Below are positions 30,501 through 38,107 of a stretch of 64,000 nucleotides of DNA, piece after piece (the stretch's first letter is position 1; each line of letters opens with the position of its first letter). The stretch spans positions 1 to 64,000 of the forward strand of contig JASGDN010000016.1 of NCBI GenBank assembly GCA_049841275.1, given 5' to 3'. Below the pieces are notes generated by a model that saw nothing but the letters and a program-made list of their open reading frames with translations, made no database searches and was not told the DNA's origin. The stretch comes from JASGDN01 sp049841275. GTDB taxonomy: Bacteria > Chloroflexota > Chloroflexia > Thermomicrobiales > UBA6265. The translations under genes and the position numbers were made by a program.

Positions 30501-31781
30501 TTCTCGCTCTACGACAGCACGAACACGAAGCTCGGACAGACCGATACGGGCGACAGCATCCCGTACGCCATCTATTACGGTGGCCTGCAGATCGGCGACT
30601 ACTCGCTGAAGGAAACCGTGCCCGATGGCATCGGCGGCGTCTTCGTCCTCGACTGCACCGGGCTCTACACCGGCAGTATTCACCCGGCGCCGCTCTGGAC
30701 GGGCAACGACTTCCCGTTCCACGTCGGTAGTCACGACCAGATCGTCTGCAACTGGTACAACGTGCCCTACGCGGACCACGGTGGCATCGTCATTCACAAG
30801 TCGATGTGTACGACCCTCACCTGGGTCTCCACGGTCGAGTGCGACACCTGGGAATATGGCGCCAGCTTCACCGTCTCGAACGGCGGCGGCACCGTCGACC
30901 AGGGCACGACGGACGCCTGGGGCAAGCTCTCTGTGGATGGCCTCGACGCCGGCAACTACACCGTCACCGAGACCAGCGGCACGCCATGTCACGTCGAAGC
31001 GAGTGTCGGCGGCGGCCAGTCCAGCCCGGTCACCAACGGCGCCGTGACGGTCGAAGGTGGCAAGACGACGGATGTCTGGGTCTACAACTGCTCCACGAAT
31101 CCGACCCCCGGCGCCACGAAGCCGCCGACATCCGGCAAACCGCCTATGAAGTACCCGAATACCGGCCGGCAGGACACGCAGGTGATCGAGCCGGAGATGG
31201 CGACCCCGCCGTCCGCGCCGAACGAGCTCGGGACCCCGCAGGCCTGCGCGTCCTTCCAGGACGGGACGCCGGTCGCGGCGACCCCGGAGGAAGGCGTGCG
31301 CTGCGGTGCGGTGCCGGTCTCCATCGCCGCGACGGCGATCGGGCTGAGCGCGAAGGTCGAGATCCTCGAAACCGTCAACGGCGACATGGAGGACCCGACC
31401 ACGCCCGATCAGGCGGCCTGGTACAAGGAGACCGCCAAGCTTGGCGGCGCGGGCAATACGGTCATGGCGGGCCACCTCAACTACTGGGGCGTGCCGGAAG
31501 GTGTCTTCTTTGCCATCGACCAGCTCAAGGCCGGCGATAGCATCGTCGTGACCGGCAACGACGGCACCGTCTATACCTATGTCGTCGACTGGGTGAAGCA
31601 GGTCGATGCCACCGTCGCACCCGGCGATGACATCGTGGGCGAGACGGCCCAGCCGAGCCTCACCCTCATGACGTGCGGCGGCCCCTGGAACTCGGATGTG
31701 TCCGAGTACACGGAGCGAACCGTGGTGCGGGCACACCTCGTTGGCACCGGCCCGGCTCCGGAGGCGACCCCGGAAAGCTGA
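27573..31781 (+). CDS. Giant surface protein with eight four-Cys modules, YPNTG motif and C-terminal sortase domain (paralogue 1)
   Basis: 1,402 residues from the ATG at 27573, which follows AGGAGAGGAG; the open frame from 27375 adds 66 improbable residues. A basic N-region and one hydrophobic segment (about 32-50, then AFA-Q) form a signal peptide. A Thr/Pro/Gln linker follows, then eight modules of about 125 residues. Each starts 'CP' after a beta-strand, has a second Cys about 15-25 residues on, a third in a 'V(F/L)C' strand and a fourth in 'C-x-WYN-x-P'. They resemble SpaA/prealbumin-like beta-sandwich domains. YPNTG is at 1194-1198. The last ~150 residues are a class E/F-like sortase: His1301 (AGHLN), Cys1368 (LMTCGG) and Arg1382 or 1386 (ERTVVRA). 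No membrane helix follows. Confidence 0.88.
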   Translation: MAHRPFIPSPVRRVRLRSRRGHDRYRRGSPLFTAFTILALLVGAISPVFDGVAFAQTVTPDGSSGAGDSDVQGTQAPQDQPTQPEQQPTQPDQTQPTVDTSMQTPTETPTPTVENELLGAVNIAYWECPPADPANPPLIDPSSICTQQRNGVTFAITDGQGNTQTQETGYYDDSQIGFTEIPIGAITFGQTTPPFNALVLCNGIVQHGGPETGIMQLSVSNGMVSWNLKDDEIVFCNWYVTPIMTPAASATQSTGETPTATVSTGMTETPTAATTGGVTMTPDAVASGTPVNQLVGSINITYRECPSTFDLTNPPSDPATACTTMRNGVQFDLTASTSQTFSQLTGYYDDSVVSFTEIPTGNTTVTQNPAAGQTLVICDGIVQHGGPETGDMTMPVTNGSITWDLKDDEIVGCNWYTNGVSGTAAEPASFAISAFTCPSGFNLNASDEATTATTCTTSILGLRFDLGPSGGTGNPMTVLTGNDGSAGFGDVVPGSYTLKRYPVPSNSFIYCHSATNPQYPFTASVLGGFDISLDPGVAVTCAWYETPAAAGTGTVVINKHACPASYVPSSPPDIYDLAANCHDDAGPTSFVVTYGQTSVPGTTSGSPNLLEMDNVPSGLVIVTENAVQGYGAPIVTCKGMSLTNDPTVEVPSTLMTVTANTITWNLVDTQTMFCDWFNMPSGYGSITINKLACPAGYAVANPADPYDIALKCHENAGPVNFTVTNGAYSTTGTTSGSPPNLLSVSNVPSGAVTLTETIPTGYAQPVVFCRGSSVTNDPDLEVPYGQQQVNNGTITWNLLPDQMLYCDWINIPMPPTFSVIIYKYTCGDDPTAYMTNGVPDYQKFTTLCTHPLPGVPFTASQSGSPVATATSSNSNPFSLSNLPVTTTTVAETIPSGYGEPYVFCGDAYSPTLQMVMNGAITLNPGGSGPIVCSWYNMPDGPGSITVYKWLCPAGYDWTLPGADPKMDCATPQDGVTFSLYDSTNTKLGQTDTGDSIPYAIYYGGLQIGDYSLKETVPDGIGGVFVLDCTGLYTGSIHPAPLWTGNDFPFHVGSHDQIVCNWYNVPYADHGGIVIHKSMCTTLTWVSTVECDTWEYGASFTVSNGGGTVDQGTTDAWGKLSVDGLDAGNYTVTETSGTPCHVEASVGGGQSSPVTNGAVTVEGGKTTDVWVYNCSTNPTPGATKPPTSGKPPMKYPNTGRQDTQVIEPEMATPPSAPNELGTPQACASFQDGTPVAATPEEGVRCGAVPVSIAATAIGLSAKVEILETVNGDMEDPTTPDQAAWYKETAKLGGAGNTVMAGHLNYWGVPEGVFFAIDQLKAGDSIVVTGNDGTVYTYVVDWVKQVDATVAPGDDIVGETAQPSLTLMTCGGPWNSDVSEYTERTVVRAHLVGTGPAPEATPES
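27954..31100 (+). repeat. Eight tandem protein-module repeats in paralogue 1
   Basis: The first cysteine codon of each module lies at 27954, 28485, 28881, 29256, 29649, 30048, 30423 and 30807. Spacing is 375-399 bases except for the first interval (531), which includes a Thr-rich linker. Modules 1 and 2 share the exact block IVQHGGPETG, and modules 4 and 5 share GTTSGSP, so at least two internal duplications are recent. Confidence 0.85.
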
Positions 31782-31825
31782 TCCATACCCGCGCATCCCC
31801 ACGGGACCGGGATGCCGCATGAACG

Positions 31826-31858
31826 CAGCAGGGATGGCGAACTTCGCCATCCCTGCTG
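31826..31858 (+). terminator. Terminator after sortase-fusion paralogue 1
   Basis: A perfect 15-bp stem (31826-31840 with 31844-31858) with a 3-base loop, followed by ttgtctgt, lies 45 bases after the stop. It separates paralogue 1 from paralogue 2, which therefore probably has its own promoter in 31860-32060. Confidence 0.8.
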
Positions 31859-32075
31859 TTGTCTGTCCGCTATGGGTAGTTTTCTACGTAGATGCCGTCG
31901 TTCGGAATGTCGGTTACGGATGTGCGTTTCCGCATTGTTGCGGAGGAATACGGGTTTCCATCACCCCAGAATCGAGAGAGTGGAAGCGACACCCAATTTG
32001 CGCGCACCGGGATGTCGCCAGCCGCCGTTGTGTGGCCTGCCCACGCTGTCTCGCGTTTTCGTGGAGGATGAATCC

Positions 32076-35000
32076 ATGTCCGCTTCCCGTTCGCACCGCC
32101 GCTGGCCGAACCGTGGTCCCGGCCGATTCCGCTCATCGTTCTCCGCATCGATGGCGGCGAGTGTCGCTGCCGTTGCCCTGACGCTGCTTCTGGTCTGCGC
32201 CGATCTGGCCGGCAGCGTTGCTGCGCGTCCGCTGATCGAACCTACGCCGACCGAACAGCCATCTCTGGACGGGCCGTTCCGCCCGATCGAGATCGCGACG
32301 GAGGTCCCGACGCGGGATGTTCCGGGTCTCGGTGTCCCCACGGAGACACCTCCTACCGAAGAGGTGATTCCTACCGAGGTGGTGGTTCCGACTGACGAGG
32401 TCATCCCGACCGAACCGCTGGAGATCATCCCGACCGAAACATTCGAAGGCGCCGACAGGCACGACACCAGCGTCATCCAGATCAACAAGTTCATCTGTCC
32501 GGATGGCACCAGTTACGGGATGGCGCTTGGAGACTATGTCTCGGAATGCACCACTTCGGGCGCTGGCTTCGAGTTCAGCGTGACCGATGGTATCGGCACG
32601 ACGAGCACGGTGACTGATGCCAATGGCTACACCGAGTTCACGGAAGTCATCGTTCCCCAGGAGGGCGAGGTCCAGATCCAGGAGACCCTTGTGGATGGCT
32701 ACGACGCGCCGGTCGTCTTCTGTGGCGAACCCACCAGCGAAGCGGTGCTCGTGCCTTCCGATGGCGGATTTGTGATTCCGCAACCAGCTTCCAATCCGTT
32801 CATCTACCGCTGCTCCTGGTACAACATCCCGGTGGACGAACCGGGAGATGGCACCGTCGCGGTGCGCAAGTACTACTGCCCGGCGGGGGTGGAGTCCGGC
32901 CTCACGCTGGACGAGTATATCGACGACTGCACTGACCCCATGCAGGACACGACCTTCACCCTGGTCGATGGTTTCGGCGCCCACGAGCAGACGACCAACC
33001 CCGATGCCGGCGGTGTCGTCTGGGAAAACGTGGTCATTGGGCAGGAAGGCGAACTCCAGATCCAGGAGGACATCCCGGTCGAATACCTCGATCCGGTCGT
33101 CTTCTGTGGAATGGAGGAATCGGCGCCGGTGCTGATGCCCTCGGCCAACGGCTTCGTGATCCCGCAGCCGTCCGCCGTGCCCTTCTATTACCTCTGCCAC
33201 TGGTTCAACATCCCCGCTGAACGCCCCGATGGCAATACGATAGACGTGCAGAAGCGGTATTGCCCAGAGGGGACTGCATACGGTCTCTCGCTCGACGACT
33301 ACGATGTGGCCTGCAACACCGCATTGCTGGAAACGACGTTCACGCTGGTCGATGGCAATGGCCAGCACCCCCAAGGGATCGATGGCAACGGGATCGTCTC
33401 CTGGGACGGCGTGACTATTGGACAGGAAGGCGAACTCCAACTCACTGAGACCATCCCGGACGGCTTCGGCGATCCGGTGGTCTTCTGTGGCGACAAGGAT
33501 GGCGAACTGAACCTGATGGATTCGGCGAACGGCTTCGTCACGCCGATCCTCGCTATTCCGACGTCGACAGACGAGCCATTCCACTACTGGTGCGCCTGGT
33601 ACAACATCCCGGATGACGACCCTGGCAACGAGATCGACCTCTTCAAGTACTACTGCCCGGAGGGGACGGCTACCGATCTCACGATGGAGGAATACCAGAC
33701 GCTCTGCATCGCGTCCAAGCTGGACACGACCTTCACGCTCGTCGACGGTGCCGGCATGCACGAACAGACCACTGACTCCAACGGTTACGTCGGTTGGGAT
33801 GGTGTGGTGATCGGGCAGGAAGGCGAACTGCAACTCATCGAGGAGATTCCGGACGGCTACGGCGATCCGGTCGTCTTCTGCGGCGAGCCCGATAGCGTCC
33901 TGGATCTGATGCCCTCGGCCAACGGCTTCGTCGTCCCGATTCCGGGCACCGCCGATCCGTTCAGCTACGTCTGCCACTGGTTCAACATCCCGGATGACGG
34001 GGGCAATGCGGTCGAGCTCTGGAAGCATTACTGCCCGGCCGGCACCAGCGATGCGCTGACCATTGCCGACTACATGGCCATCTGCAACGAGCCGGTTCCG
34101 CCCACGACCTTCACGCTCACCGATCCCGATGGGTCCTATCCGATGACCACGGATGCCAACGGCTACACGCGCTGGCTGAACGTCTCGACGACCGCCGGGC
34201 AGGTTGCCATTGCGGAGGAATTGCTCCCTGGATATGGCACGCCGCAGGTCTTCTGCGAGTACTCCGGCCAGCAGCCGGAACAGGTCCCTGCGACCAACGG
34301 CTATCTCCATCTCTCGCTGGTCAGCGATGAGTTCACGATCCTGTGCCAGGTCTTCAATATCCCGAATGGCGACCCGGAGAATTGGATCGAGATCCAGAAA
34401 TATTTCTGCCCGCTTGGTACCAGCGATGCGCTCACGCTCGCCGAATACGTGGCCGCATGTGTGGAGCCGGTCCAGCCCACGACCTTCACCCTCACCGATC
34501 CTGACGGATCCTATCCGAAGACCACGGATCAGAACGGCTATGCGAATTGGAAGAATGTCTCCACTACGGCCGGACAGGTCGCCATCGCGGAGAAACTTCC
34601 AGCCGGCTATGGCACGCCGCAGGTCTTCTGCCAGAACATCCACGAGAATCCGGTACAGATACCCGCCACGAACGGGTACATGCATCTCACCCTTCCCAGC
34701 GATGAGTCCTTCATCCTCTCTTGCTGGGTCTTCAACATCCCGACCGATGACACATCGTCCCTCACCATCGTGAAAAACACCTGCCCGGAGGGATACGACC
34801 TCTACGCACCGGGTGCCAACCCCGGGAACGATTGCCAGATGCTCACCGACGGGATTCCGTTCGTGCTGGACGATGGGATGCCGGGAATCGATCCCGGCGG
34901 CACGACCGGGGATAGTGGCCCTGGCATCGTCACCTTCGCCGATGTCAAGCCGGGAAGCTACACGGTCGAGGAGATCGTGCCGCCTGGCATGGGCGACCCC

Positions 35001-36128
35001 TTCGTCCTGGACTGCGAAGGAGACGTTCCGCAACTCCAGCCGTATCCGCTCTGGTCCGGCAATGACCTGCCGATTACGTTGAATCCGGGGGACACCGTCT
35101 GGTGCTTCTGGTACAACGTCCCGGAGCCCGATCCGGACCTCGGGACACTCACGGTCACCAAGCACATCTGCACGACGGAGACATTCATCTCCGATGTCGA
35201 TTGCCAGATCTACGAAGACGGCTGGACCTTCGACCTGCTGTCGTGGGACAGCGTGCAGTGGAACGTGATCGACACCGCCACGACGGACGCCTTCGGGCGC
35301 ATCGTCTGGACGGACCTGCCGATCGGGCACTACCGTGTGGAAGAGCACAACGGTCCGTGGTGCCACTTCACATCGAGCGCCCTGCTCGGCAACGACAATT
35401 CGTTCAACATCAACCATCAGGGCGGGATGGACCAGACCGTCGATGTCTACAACTGCGGTGCCGATCCGAAGACGCCGAATGACACGCCGAAGGACTATCC
35501 GAACACCGGTATTGGTGCCGGACAATCCGACTCCTCCACCCGGCTGGCCGCGCGTGAGGACCGGCTGGTTCCGCCAGCCGATACGCTCGACTCTGCCACG
35601 CCGGCTGCACCTCAATGCCTGCCGGCGGACGATCCCGCCGCGACGAGTGGCGACGCCGCCTGCCCACGCGGGGCGGTGCCTGCCTCGATTCGCATCGATG
35701 CGATCGGCGTTGATGCGCCAATCGAAGTAAAGGAGACCGTTGGCGGCCAGATGCAGCAGCCGTCGAATGAGACCGAGGTCGCCTGGTACAAGGAGAGCGC
35801 TCGCCTGGGTGAGACGGGCAATATGCTCTTCGCCGGGCACCTCAACTGGTGGGGCATTCCACAGGCCGTCTTCTATTCGCTTGGCGACCTGCAGGAAGGC
35901 GACGAGATCGTGCTGACCGATGCTTCCGGCGCGACCTGGACCTACCGCGTGACGTGGGTGCGGCAGGAGGATAGCCTCGCCCCCGCGTCCGCCGATGTGC
36001 TGGGACCGACCGCCGATCCCTCCATCACGCTCATCACCTGCGGCGGCGAATGGAACGCCGAGGCCGGGCTCTACGACGAACGAACCGTCGTCCGCGCCGT
36101 CCTCGTGAGCGGTCCTGCAACCGAGTAG
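32076..36128 (+). CDS. Giant surface protein with eight four-Cys modules, YPNTG motif and C-terminal sortase domain (paralogue 2)
   Basis: 1,350 residues from the ATG at 32076, which has GGAGG eight bases upstream; the frame open from 31812 crosses a terminator and is not credible. The N-terminus is a basic stretch plus a hydrophobic segment ending near SVAARP. A Thr/Pro/Glu linker precedes eight modules with the same four-Cys pattern as paralogue 1. YPNTG is at 1141-1145, followed by a ~50-residue linker and a sortase domain with His1255 (AGHLN), Cys1322 (LITCGG) and Arg1336 or 1340. His-to-Cys spacing is 67 residues in both paralogues. No C-terminal membrane helix or basic tail is present. 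Expected location is the cell surface. Confidence 0.88.
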   Translation: MSASRSHRRWPNRGPGRFRSSFSASMAASVAAVALTLLLVCADLAGSVAARPLIEPTPTEQPSLDGPFRPIEIATEVPTRDVPGLGVPTETPPTEEVIPTEVVVPTDEVIPTEPLEIIPTETFEGADRHDTSVIQINKFICPDGTSYGMALGDYVSECTTSGAGFEFSVTDGIGTTSTVTDANGYTEFTEVIVPQEGEVQIQETLVDGYDAPVVFCGEPTSEAVLVPSDGGFVIPQPASNPFIYRCSWYNIPVDEPGDGTVAVRKYYCPAGVESGLTLDEYIDDCTDPMQDTTFTLVDGFGAHEQTTNPDAGGVVWENVVIGQEGELQIQEDIPVEYLDPVVFCGMEESAPVLMPSANGFVIPQPSAVPFYYLCHWFNIPAERPDGNTIDVQKRYCPEGTAYGLSLDDYDVACNTALLETTFTLVDGNGQHPQGIDGNGIVSWDGVTIGQEGELQLTETIPDGFGDPVVFCGDKDGELNLMDSANGFVTPILAIPTSTDEPFHYWCAWYNIPDDDPGNEIDLFKYYCPEGTATDLTMEEYQTLCIASKLDTTFTLVDGAGMHEQTTDSNGYVGWDGVVIGQEGELQLIEEIPDGYGDPVVFCGEPDSVLDLMPSANGFVVPIPGTADPFSYVCHWFNIPDDGGNAVELWKHYCPAGTSDALTIADYMAICNEPVPPTTFTLTDPDGSYPMTTDANGYTRWLNVSTTAGQVAIAEELLPGYGTPQVFCEYSGQQPEQVPATNGYLHLSLVSDEFTILCQVFNIPNGDPENWIEIQKYFCPLGTSDALTLAEYVAACVEPVQPTTFTLTDPDGSYPKTTDQNGYANWKNVSTTAGQVAIAEKLPAGYGTPQVFCQNIHENPVQIPATNGYMHLTLPSDESFILSCWVFNIPTDDTSSLTIVKNTCPEGYDLYAPGANPGNDCQMLTDGIPFVLDDGMPGIDPGGTTGDSGPGIVTFADVKPGSYTVEEIVPPGMGDPFVLDCEGDVPQLQPYPLWSGNDLPITLNPGDTVWCFWYNVPEPDPDLGTLTVTKHICTTETFISDVDCQIYEDGWTFDLLSWDSVQWNVIDTATTDAFGRIVWTDLPIGHYRVEEHNGPWCHFTSSALLGNDNSFNINHQGGMDQTVDVYNCGADPKTPNDTPKDYPNTGIGAGQSDSSTRLAAREDRLVPPADTLDSATPAAPQCLPADDPAATSGDAACPRGAVPASIRIDAIGVDAPIEVKETVGGQMQQPSNETEVAWYKESARLGETGNMLFAGHLNWWGIPQAVFYSLGDLQEGDEIVLTDASGATWTYRVTWVRQEDSLAPASADVLGPTADPSITLITCGGEWNAEAGLYDERTVVRAVLVSGPATE
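32496..35450 (+). repeat. Eight tandem protein-module repeats in paralogue 2
   Basis: First-cysteine codons lie at 32496, 32877, 33261, 33654, 34032, 34407, 34782 and 35169, spaced 375-393 bases. Modules 2-4 share 'IGQEGEL' and 'DTTFTLVDG'-like blocks. Modules 5 and 6 are nearly the same ('FTLTDPDGSYP', 'VSTTAGQVAIAE'). Modules 7 and 8 instead match modules 7 and 8 of paralogue 1. Confidence 0.85.
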
Positions 36129-36134
36129 GAACGA

Positions 36135-36165
36135 TGCCGGATGCGCTCGCCGAGCGCATCCGGCA
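36135..36165 (+). terminator. Hairpin after sortase-fusion paralogue 2
   Basis: A perfect 15-base inverted repeat (36135-36149 with 36151-36165) begins seven bases after the stop. The loop must open a few pairs. No U-tract follows, so read-through into the next gene (start 36199) is possible. Confidence 0.6.
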
Positions 36166-36198
36166 CACCGCCCGCACGGGTCGAACGGAGGTGATGGC

Positions 36199-36837
36199 AT
36201 GTCGAACCGTGATTCGAGACGTCGCGCACCGGCCGAGCGTGAGGATCTGGCCTGGTTGTGGCTCGTGCTGGTTGTTGCCATCGCCATTGCGGCCGTAAGG
36301 GCGACGATGCAGGTATCGGACGCCCATTCCGAAAATCCGATGGTGATGGCCCTCGCGCCAACCGCGACAATGGGACCGACGGCGACACCCTCGCGTGGCG
36401 CCGATGGTGCAACGCTGATCCTGAGCGTTCATGCCTGCCCGTCCGGATTCAACCTCGCGCCGATGGATGACCTGCTGGCCAGCTGCACGCTGCCTGCCGG
36501 CGACGTGGCCTTCGAGGTACAGGCGCCAACTGACCCTACCTACGGCATCTCGCTGGTTCCCGGACAAGATGCCGCCCCGATGACGGTTACCGGCATTCCG
36601 GTGAACGGCGCGGGCGATGCGTTCGGGATCGTTCTCAGCCAGACCCGACCCATCTCGGATGACCGCATGGCCCGCGCGGTTTGCCGGGAGAACGGGGCGG
36701 ATGGCGTCGTGGGCGAGTGGACCGAGCGCCCGGTCTGGCGCCCGGACAACGCAATCTACACGCTGACCGGACCGCGAACGACGCTCGAGTGCGGTTGGTT
36801 CATCCTGCCGGATTCCCCAGCTACTCCGAACCTGTAG
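36199..36837 (+). CDS. Membrane-tethered protein with a single four-Cys module
   Basis: 212 residues, with GGAGGTG ahead of the ATG. An N-terminal membrane segment at about 18-34 follows a basic tail, consistent with a signal anchor (inside-out). A Thr/Pro linker leads to one module with the same cysteine layout as the giant paralogues: Cys80 in 'HACPSGFNL', a second in 'LLASCTL', a third in 'RAVCREN' and a fourth in 'ECGWFILP'. There is no YPNTG and no sortase domain. It lies 70 bases after paralogue 2. It may serve as a membrane-held partner or acceptor for the giant proteins. This role is inference. Confidence 0.75.
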   Translation: MSNRDSRRRAPAEREDLAWLWLVLVVAIAIAAVRATMQVSDAHSENPMVMALAPTATMGPTATPSRGADGATLILSVHACPSGFNLAPMDDLLASCTLPAGDVAFEVQAPTDPTYGISLVPGQDAAPMTVTGIPVNGAGDAFGIVLSQTRPISDDRMARAVCRENGADGVVGEWTERPVWRPDNAIYTLTGPRTTLECGWFILPDSPATPNL

Positions 36838-36865
36838 GGGGCCTCGCACGGACGCCGGGCAACGC

Positions 36866-37993
36866 CTATCCGATGCCGAGGATCGTCACCAGCAGCAGCG
36901 ACATCACCACCAGCAGCGCTGTCAGGGCCGACACCGTCAGGGCGACCTTCGCGCCGCCCTGGCGAACGCTCTTCACATCCACGGTCAGGCCGAGTGCCGT
37001 CATCGCGACCGCGGTCAGCGTCTTGCTGATGTTCTGGACATCGGCGCCGGTGCTGTCCGGAATCACGTTCACCGTCCGCAGGAGGGCCAGCACGACGAAG
37101 CCGATCACGAACCACGGCAGGTACGAGAGAAGAGACGAGAGGAATGAGGAACGAGATGCTCCTGGTCGCTCCGCAGTGGATACCAACGTGCCTCCTGTTC
37201 GTTCCTCACATCTCGTTCCTCGTTTCTCGTTGCGGGCGGTCCACCACGCGAAGAACGCCACCACGGGTCCCAGCAACAGTACGCGCGTCAGCTTCACCAG
37301 CGAGCCGATCTGGCCGCTCTCGGCGCTCACCGGAAAGGTCGCCGCCAGCACCTGCGGCACCGCGTAGACTGTCAGGCCGGCGATCACCCCATAGCGCTCG
37401 TGCGAGAGATCGAAGACGGGAATCAGCAGCGGCAAGGTCAGCACCACGCCAACACCGAAGACGGCTGTCAGGGCGATTGCGCTGGCGACCTCCTCCTTCT
37501 TCGCGCGAATTGCCGGAGCGACCGCCGCGATGGCGGAGTTGCCACAGATCGCGTTGCCGACCGCCACCAGGATGGCGAGCCGCGTCCCCAGCCCGGCAGC
37601 GCGTCCGACCATGATGCCGGTGGGGATCGTGATCGTCACGCTGATCAGGACAGCCAGCAGGATCTTCGATCCGGCGTGGGCCAGTTGGTGCAGGTCCAGC
37701 GATGCTCCCAGCAACACGATTGCGAATTCGAGGATCTGTTTCGCCGCGAAGGCGATGCCCGGCAGGAAGAACGCCGGTACGCCCCAGATGCTGCGGATCG
37801 CAATGCCGAGGATCAGTCCCAGCACCAGCGGTTCCAGGATCTCGTAGCCGAAGATCCGCTTCTCCAGCATCGCCAGCAGGATCGCCACGACGGTGATCGT
37901 GGCGGCGAGCGCGATGCCGGGAAGGTATTTCTTGCTCCAGCCGGTGAGGCGATCCGTGATGGCAGGTGCTGGGGCCGGTGATTGACGTTGCAT
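36866..37993 (-). CDS. YeiH/UPF0324-family putative sulfate exporter
   Basis: About 375 residues from the ATG at 37993; 38041 is also possible and neither has an ideal ribosome site. It has ten or more membrane helices. Typical blocks are 'LVLGLILGIAIRSIWG', 'LEFAIVLLGASLDL' and 'GNAICGNSAIAAVAPAIRAKKEE'. The family is annotated as sulfate or sulfite exporters and is commonly paired with a divergent LysR regulator, as here. The cytoplasmic loop between 'FAWW' and 'LPWFVIGF' is about 20-25 residues longer than I expect and is encoded by an inverted repeat. Confidence 0.85.
   Translation of the reverse strand: MQRQSPAPAPAITDRLTGWSKKYLPGIALAATITVVAILLAMLEKRIFGYEILEPLVLGLILGIAIRSIWGVPAFFLPGIAFAAKQILEFAIVLLGASLDLHQLAHAGSKILLAVLISVTITIPTGIMVGRAAGLGTRLAILVAVGNAICGNSAIAAVAPAIRAKKEEVASAIALTAVFGVGVVLTLPLLIPVFDLSHERYGVIAGLTVYAVPQVLAATFPVSAESGQIGSLVKLTRVLLLGPVVAFFAWWTARNEKRGTRCEERTGGTLVSTAERPGASRSSFLSSLLSYLPWFVIGFVVLALLRTVNVIPDSTGADVQNISKTLTAVAMTALGLTVDVKSVRQGGAKVALTVSALTALLVVMSLLLVTILGIG
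37146..37221. repeat. Inverted repeat inside the YeiH-type gene
   Basis: Arms 37146-37158 (gaggaacgagatg) and 37209-37221 are exact inverse complements, 50 bases apart. Weaker complementarity extends outward to about 37130 and 37232. The A/G-rich versus C/T-rich arms differ in composition from the flanking codons and encode the extra loop of the transporter (residues such as RNEKRGTRCEER). Confidence 0.7.
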
Positions 37994-38107
37994 GGCGGCG
38001 TCTGGTGCTCCTCGGGAAATCCGTGTCCGATCGCGACTCATTCTGCGGGAAGGTGATATATATGTCCATGACGAATATTCGATTGACCCGATAAGTGACA
38101 CCTATCG
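37994..38107. promoter_or_regulatory. Divergent promoter region of the YeiH-type and LysR genes
   Basis: The stretch 38052-38100 is unusually AT-rich for this window (gatatatatgtcc, gaatattcga) and lies between the divergent starts. The palindrome gaatattc at 38081-38088 and its surroundings are a reasonable LysR-type operator candidate. No -35/-10 pair is assigned. Confidence 0.45.

Noticed and set aside
31149..31170. Classical LPXTG cell-wall anchor reading of the YPNTG motif
   Set aside because: A wall anchor needs a membrane helix and a basic tail after the motif. Here about 200 soluble residues with a sortase domain follow instead.
32133..36287. A 1,384-codon open frame on the minus strand across sortase-fusion paralogue 2
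   Set aside because: It is antisense to a gene with a clear signal peptide, repeats and sortase motifs. Its translation is Arg/Asp/Val-rich with no known motif. High GC removes stops in this frame.
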